A stretch of DNA of 9,281 nucleotides from Frankiaceae bacterium (GTDB lineage Bacteria; Actinomycetota; Actinomycetes; Mycobacteriales; SCTD01), in NCBI GenBank assembly GCA_947479995.1, contig CANKBT010000107.1, positions 1 to 9,281 of the forward strand, written 5' to 3'. Numbering within the stretch: the first letter of the stretch is position 1; each line of letters opens with the position of its first letter. This document shows, piece by piece, positions 5,568-9,281 of the stretch. Position numbers and translations under genes: made by a program. The notes below the pieces were generated by a model. It did not search any database and was not told the DNA's origin. It saw only the letters and a program-made list of their open reading frames with translations.

Positions 5568-8093
5568 GTGCCCGACGTGAGCGCGCGCCGCCGCGACGCC
5601 CTGCCGGTGCTGCGCGTGCTCGCCGTCGCGCTCGCGCTGGCCCTGCTCGCGCTCGCCCTCGGCGCCCGGCTGCTGCCGGACGCCCCGCGGGTCGTCGAGC
5701 CCGCGCTGCCGTCGGCGGTCGTGCTCGCGCTGTTCGCCCTCGTCGAGGTGACGGTGCTGCACGTGCAGGTGCGCCGGGAGGCGCAGACGGTCGCGCTGTC
5801 GGAGATCCCGATGGTGCTCGGGCTGTTCCTGCTGCCCGCCGACGAGCTGGTCGCCGCGCGCGTGGTCGGCGCCTTCGCCGTCTTCGTGCTCGTGCGCCGC
5901 TCGTCGCCCATCAAGCTGGTCTTCAACACCGCGCTCGTCGCCGCCAACGTCACGCTCGCGCTCACCGTCTTCACCGCGCTCGGCAGCCCCGCGCTCGACG
6001 ACACCGGCCGCGCCTGGCTCGCGGCGTTCCTCGCCGTCGCGGCGGCCGGCGCGCTCGACGCCGGCGCCACCACGCTGGTCATCGCGGCGTACGAGTGGCA
6101 GCTCGCGCCGGTCGACCTAGTGCGCGAGCCGGCCGCCGAGGCCGTGCGGGCGGTGCTCGTCGCGAACGTCGGCCTCATCGCCGTCTACGCGCTGACGCAG
6201 GACCTCGTGTCGGCGCTGCCGCTCGCCATCGTCACGGCCGCGCTGCTGCTGGGCTACCGGGCCTACGCGAAGCTCACCGACCGGCACCTCGCGCTGGAGC
6301 GGCTCTACCGCTTCAGCCGGGTCGTGAGCAGCTCGCCCGAGATGGAGCAGGTGCTGCGCACGCTGCTCGGCCAGGCCCGCGAGCTGCTGCGCGCCGACGT
6401 CGCCGAGGTGGCCTTCCTGTCGGCGGGCGCGAGCGACACGGTCGTGCGGGTGTCGCTCGGCGCCGACGGCGTGCTCGCCCGGCGCGAGATCGTCGGCGGC
6501 GACGCCGACCCGCTGCTCGAGGCCGTGCTGGGCGACCAGACCGCGGTGCTGCTGCCGCGCGGCACCCGGCGGCCGGAGCAGCGCGCGCTGCTCGCCGCGT
6601 CGGGCCACCGCGACGCGGTGGTCGCGCCGCTGCGCGGCGACGCCGGCGTCGTCGGCACGCTGCTCGTCGCCGACCGGCTCGGCGAGGTGCGCACCTTCGA
6701 CGCCGAGGACGTCAAGCTGCTCGAGACGGTCGCCAACCACGCGGGCGTCGCGCTGTCGCACGGCAACCTCGTCGAGCAGCTGCGCCACGACGCGCTGCAC
6801 GACGCGCTCACCGGGCTGCCGAACCGCGTGCACCTGCACCAGGAGCTCGAGCGCCGGCTGGCCACCACGGCGGCCGGCGGCTCCGGCTTCGCGCTCGGCC
6901 TCATGGACCTCGACGGCTTCAAGGAGGTCAACGACAGCCTGGGCCACCAGCACGGCGACCAGCTGCTCGTCGAGGTCGCCCGCCGGCTCGACGCCGCGAC
7001 CGGTGCGCACGTCGTGCGGCTCGGCGGCGACGAGTTCGCCTTCGTCATGCCGGGCGTCGTCGACGTCCGCGCCGCCGAGGCCTTCAGCCGCGGGGTGCTG
7101 CAGGCGCTCGAGCAGCCGGTCGACCTCGGCGTCGTCAGCGTCGAGGTCGCCGGCTCGATCGGCGTGGCCGTCTGCCCGCAGCACGGCACCGACCCGTCGG
7201 GGCTGCTCAAGCGCGCCGACCTCGCGATGTACGAGGCCAAGGCCGTCGGCGCCGGCGTCCGGGCCTTCGAGGCCGCGATGGAGGGCGCCGACCCGGCGCG
7301 CCTCGCGCTCGTCGGCGAGCTGCGCTCCGCGCTCGACACCGAGCAGCTGGTCGTCGAGGTGCAGCCGGTCGCGTCGCTCGCCACCGGGCTGGTGACCGGC
7401 GTCGAGGTGCTCGTGCGCTGGGACCACCCGGTCTACGGGCGGCTCCCGCCGGACGACTTCGTGCCGGCCGCCGAGCGCAGCGGGCTGATCCGCCCGCTCA
7501 CCAGCCTGGTGCTGTCGCGCGCGCTCGGCTGGTGCGCCACCTGGCTGGCCGAGGGCCGCGAGCTGTCGGTCGCCGTCAACCTGTCGGTGCGCAGCCTCGC
7601 CGACGGCGCGCTCGTCGACGAGGTGCGCCGGCTGCTCGCCGACGCCGGAGTGCCGGCCCGGCTGCTGACGCTGGAGATCACCGAGAGCGGCGTCATGCTC
7701 GACCCGGCCCGCGCCATGGCCGTGCTGCGCGACCTGCGGGCGCTCGGCGTGCGCCTGTCGGTCGACGACTTCGGCACGGGCTACTCGTCGCTGTCGTACC
7801 TCAAGCGCCTGCCGGTGCACGAGGTGAAGATCGACAAGAGCTTCGTCACGGACGTCTGGCGCGACGTCGACGACGCGACGATCGTCCGCTCGATCGTCGA
7901 CCTCGCGCACAACCTCGACCTCGACGTCGTCGCCGAGGGCGTCGAGGGGCCGCAGTCGTGGGCGCACGTCGAGCGGGTCGGCTGCACGTCGGCGCAGGGC
8001 TACCACCTGGCGCGGCCGATGCCGCCGGTCGCGCTGTCGGGCTGGCTCGCCGCCCGCGAGGGGACGCTGGCCGCAGGTGTGAACGGCGGTTAG
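5568..8093 (+). CDS. Membrane GAF-GGDEF-EAL protein (diguanylate cyclase/phosphodiesterase)
   Basis: An 841-residue enzyme of c-di-GMP turnover. Residues about 12-235 form several membrane helices and include LSEIPMVLGLFLLP, which may be an integral-membrane sensor. A GAF-like domain follows (about 247-400). The GGDEF domain (about 407-565) opens with HDALTGLPN from 411, has DLDGFKEVNDSLGH and an intact GGDEF at 486-490. The RxxD inhibitory site expected just before it is absent (ATGA). The EAL domain (about 583-830) has EVL for EAL but keeps every catalytic residue I can place: Glu 613, Asn 671, Glu 703, Asp 733/734, Lys 754, Glu 790, Gln 810. Both activities are therefore possible. The start is the GTG at 5568 with GGGGAGG; a start at 5469 would add 33 residues. 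The TAG stop is embedded in the next gene's putative promoter. Net direction of activity is unknown. Confidence 0.92.
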   Translation: MPDVSARRRDALPVLRVLAVALALALLALALGARLLPDAPRVVEPALPSAVVLALFALVEVTVLHVQVRREAQTVALSEIPMVLGLFLLPADELVAARVVGAFAVFVLVRRSSPIKLVFNTALVAANVTLALTVFTALGSPALDDTGRAWLAAFLAVAAAGALDAGATTLVIAAYEWQLAPVDLVREPAAEAVRAVLVANVGLIAVYALTQDLVSALPLAIVTAALLLGYRAYAKLTDRHLALERLYRFSRVVSSSPEMEQVLRTLLGQARELLRADVAEVAFLSAGASDTVVRVSLGADGVLARREIVGGDADPLLEAVLGDQTAVLLPRGTRRPEQRALLAASGHRDAVVAPLRGDAGVVGTLLVADRLGEVRTFDAEDVKLLETVANHAGVALSHGNLVEQLRHDALHDALTGLPNRVHLHQELERRLATTAAGGSGFALGLMDLDGFKEVNDSLGHQHGDQLLVEVARRLDAATGAHVVRLGGDEFAFVMPGVVDVRAAEAFSRGVLQALEQPVDLGVVSVEVAGSIGVAVCPQHGTDPSGLLKRADLAMYEAKAVGAGVRAFEAAMEGADPARLALVGELRSALDTEQLVVEVQPVASLATGLVTGVEVLVRWDHPVYGRLPPDDFVPAAERSGLIRPLTSLVLSRALGWCATWLAEGRELSVAVNLSVRSLADGALVDEVRRLLADAGVPARLLTLEITESGVMLDPARAMAVLRDLRALGVRLSVDDFGTGYSSLSYLKRLPVHEVKIDKSFVTDVWRDVDDATIVRSIVDLAHNLDLDVVAEGVEGPQSWAHVERVGCTSAQGYHLARPMPPVALSGWLAAREGTLAAGVNGG

Positions 8094-8096
8094 CAT
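8091..8096 (+). promoter_or_regulatory. Putative -10 box TAGCAT for a leaderless acyl-CoA dehydrogenase mRNA
   Basis: TAGCAT matches TANNNT and is followed by exactly 6 nt (CCGGCC) before the GTG at 8103. Transcription would therefore start on the start codon. Its TAG is the stop of the GGDEF-EAL gene. There is no purine-rich Shine-Dalgarno in the gap. The -35 region (about 8067-8073, CTGGCCG) matches TTGACA only weakly. Confidence 0.55.
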
Positions 8097-8102
8097 CCGG
8101 CC

Positions 8103-9236
8103 GTGGACTTCACGCTGACGCCCGAGCAGACCGCCCTGTACGACAGCATGCGCCGCCTCGCCCGCGAGGTGATCCAGCCGGGCGCCGCCGAGCGCGACCG
8201 CGACGGCCGCTGGGACCCGGACGTGTGGAAGCAGACCGCGGCCGCGGGCGTCGCCGGCATGCCGATCCCCGAGGAGTACGGCGGCTCGGGCGGCTCGATC
8301 ATCGACTGCTGCCTGGTCAACGAGGCGCTCGCCGAGGGCGGCCACGACGGCGGCTTCGGCCTGTCGCTCGGCGCGCACTGGGTGATCGGCACCGTGCCGA
8401 TCTGGCTGCACGGCACCGAGGAGCAGAAGCGCCGGTGGCTGCCGGGCCTGTGCGACGGCTCGCTCATCGGCTCGTGGGCCTCCACCGAGCCCGAGGCCGG
8501 CTCGGACGCCGCCGGCATCCGCAGCACCGCCCGCCGCGACGGCGACGGCTGGGTGCTGGACGGCACGAAGATGTTCATCACCAACGGGCCGATCGCCGAC
8601 GTCTGCACCGTGCTGGCCAAGGCGCCCGAGGGCCCGACGGCGTTCATCGTCCCGACGAGCACGCCCGGCTTCTCGGTCGGCCGCGAGCTCGACAAGATGG
8701 GCTGCCGCTCCTCGCCGACGGCCGAGGTCGTGCTCGAGGGCGTGCGCGTCGGGCCCGAGGCGGTGCTCGGCACCGTCGGCGAGGCGCTGTGGCGCGTCGC
8801 GTTCGAGTGCTTCGACTGGGAGCGCACGGTCATGCTCGCCAGCTCGGTCGGCGGCATGCGCGCCGGGCTCGACGACGCGATCCGCTACGCCAAGGAGCGC
8901 CAGCAGTTCGGCAAGCCGATCGCGCACTTCCAGGCGGTCGCGCACAAGCTCGCCGACATGGAGATCAACTACCAGGTCTGCCGCAACGCGGTCTACAAGG
9001 CGGCGTGGCTCAAGCAGGAGGGCCACGAGCACATGCTCGAGGCCTCGGTCGCCAAGGCCCTCGTCGGCCGGCTCGCGGTGGAGAACGCGCTGGAGTGCGT
9101 GCAGATCCACGGCGGCTACGGCTACCTCAAGGACTTCCCGGCCGAGCGCGGGCTGCGCGACGCCAAGCTCGTCGGCATCGGCGGCGGCACCACCGAGATC
9201 CAGAAGATGATCATCAGCCGGACGATCCTCGCCTAG
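8103..9236 (+). CDS. Acyl-CoA dehydrogenase, FAD-dependent
   Basis: A 377-residue flavoenzyme that introduces an alpha-beta double bond into an acyl-CoA thioester and passes electrons to electron-transfer flavoprotein. Seen: the N-terminal helical domain (LTPEQTALYDSMRRLAREV), GSWASTEPEAGSD (signature 1 region, FAD/substrate), ITNGPIADV, and QQFGKPIAHFQAVAHKLADM (signature 2). The Glu of the short/medium-chain YEGT motif is replaced by Gly 361 in IGGGTTEIQ. Instead Glu 240 in DWERTVMLA lines up with the helix-G catalytic Glu of isovaleryl-CoA and long-chain dehydrogenases (DLERLVLA). It is therefore probably active on branched or longer acyl-CoAs, but substrate cannot be fixed. Length is normal. 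The GTG start at 8103 has no Shine-Dalgarno and a TAGCAT box 6 nt upstream, so the gene is likely a separate leaderless unit despite the 9-bp gap. Confidence 0.93.
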   Translation: MDFTLTPEQTALYDSMRRLAREVIQPGAAERDRDGRWDPDVWKQTAAAGVAGMPIPEEYGGSGGSIIDCCLVNEALAEGGHDGGFGLSLGAHWVIGTVPIWLHGTEEQKRRWLPGLCDGSLIGSWASTEPEAGSDAAGIRSTARRDGDGWVLDGTKMFITNGPIADVCTVLAKAPEGPTAFIVPTSTPGFSVGRELDKMGCRSSPTAEVVLEGVRVGPEAVLGTVGEALWRVAFECFDWERTVMLASSVGGMRAGLDDAIRYAKERQQFGKPIAHFQAVAHKLADMEINYQVCRNAVYKAAWLKQEGHEHMLEASVAKALVGRLAVENALECVQIHGGYGYLKDFPAERGLRDAKLVGIGGGTTEIQKMIISRTILA

Positions 9237-9239
9237 CCT
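9234..9239 (+). promoter_or_regulatory. Putative -10 box TAGCCT before the last gene
   Basis: TAGCCT begins with the stop codon of the acyl-CoA dehydrogenase and is followed by 7 nt (GCAGCGG) and a GTG at 9247. It is the same arrangement as at 8091-8096. The gap has no clear Shine-Dalgarno. Confidence 0.4.
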
Positions 9240-9246
9240 GCAGCGG

Positions 9247-9281
9247 GTGACCGCGCTCCACCCCGACCTGGCCCACCTCGA
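9247..9281 (+). CDS. Start of an unidentified gene (partial)
   Basis: A GTG begins an open frame reading MTALHPDLAHL up to the window edge, with G or C at all visible third positions. It lies 10 nt after the acyl-CoA dehydrogenase stop on the same strand. Eleven residues do not identify it. Being downstream of an acyl-CoA dehydrogenase, a lipid or thioester enzyme is possible but unsupported. Confidence 0.55.
   Translation, partial: MTALHPDLAHL

Noticed and set aside
9177..9188. Loss of the C-terminal catalytic Glu as a sign of an inactive acyl-CoA dehydrogenase.
   Set aside because: Glu 240 supplies the alternative catalytic position known from the isovaleryl/long-chain branch, and all other signatures are intact.
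6095..9250. Near 1000-codon open frames on both strands over the GGDEF-EAL and acyl-CoA dehydrogenase genes.
   Set aside because: They are Arg/Ala/Pro-rich shadows without motifs and with poor third-position pattern; the frames with GGDEF, EAL and dehydrogenase signatures are the real ones.

Overview
The window is a very GC-rich stretch with almost exclusive G or C at third codon positions, GTG start codons and frequent GTGA stop/start overlaps. This points to a high-GC actinomycete; I cannot fix the genus from sequence alone. It looks like ordinary chromosome: no insertion sequences, phage genes, tRNA/rRNA or CRISPR arrays were seen, and base composition is uniform.

Layout. (1) 2-1949, plus strand: the tail of an unidentified gene, a GT4-type glycosyltransferase and a class I SAM-dependent methyltransferase. 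They are joined by GTGA overlaps and so form one operon, probably building or decorating an envelope glycan. (2) 1946-3490, minus strand: a DsrE-family protein followed by a second, different GT4-type glycosyltransferase. This pair converges on the methyltransferase so tightly that both stop codons lie in one CTAG. (3) 3491-3529: a 39-bp divergent promoter region. It drives the DsrE gene leftward and, rightward, a 33-codon single-span membrane protein gene (3530-3631) with a perfect Shine-Dalgarno sequence. (4) 3632-3792: a 161-bp hairpin-rich gap. (5) 3793-5472: a secreted subtilisin-like protease ending in a striking tail with Trp at every fifth residue. (6) 5568-8093: a membrane-bound GAF-GGDEF-EAL protein, with both c-di-GMP synthesis and hydrolysis motifs intact. 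(7) 8103-9236: an acyl-CoA dehydrogenase of the isovaleryl/long-chain catalytic-Glu type. (8) 9247-end: the start of another gene.

How it fits together. The first block is envelope glycosylation. The protease and the c-di-GMP enzyme are co-directional and may be linked functionally (cell-surface remodelling under c-di-GMP control), but that is inference. The acyl-CoA dehydrogenase appears to be its own transcription unit.

Two signals cut across the genes. All nine start codons, as I assign them, are GTG. Four of those genes have a TAGCNT hexamer exactly 6-7 nt before the GTG and no Shine-Dalgarno, as expected for leaderless mRNAs; in three of the four the TAG of that -10-like box is also the stop codon of the preceding gene.
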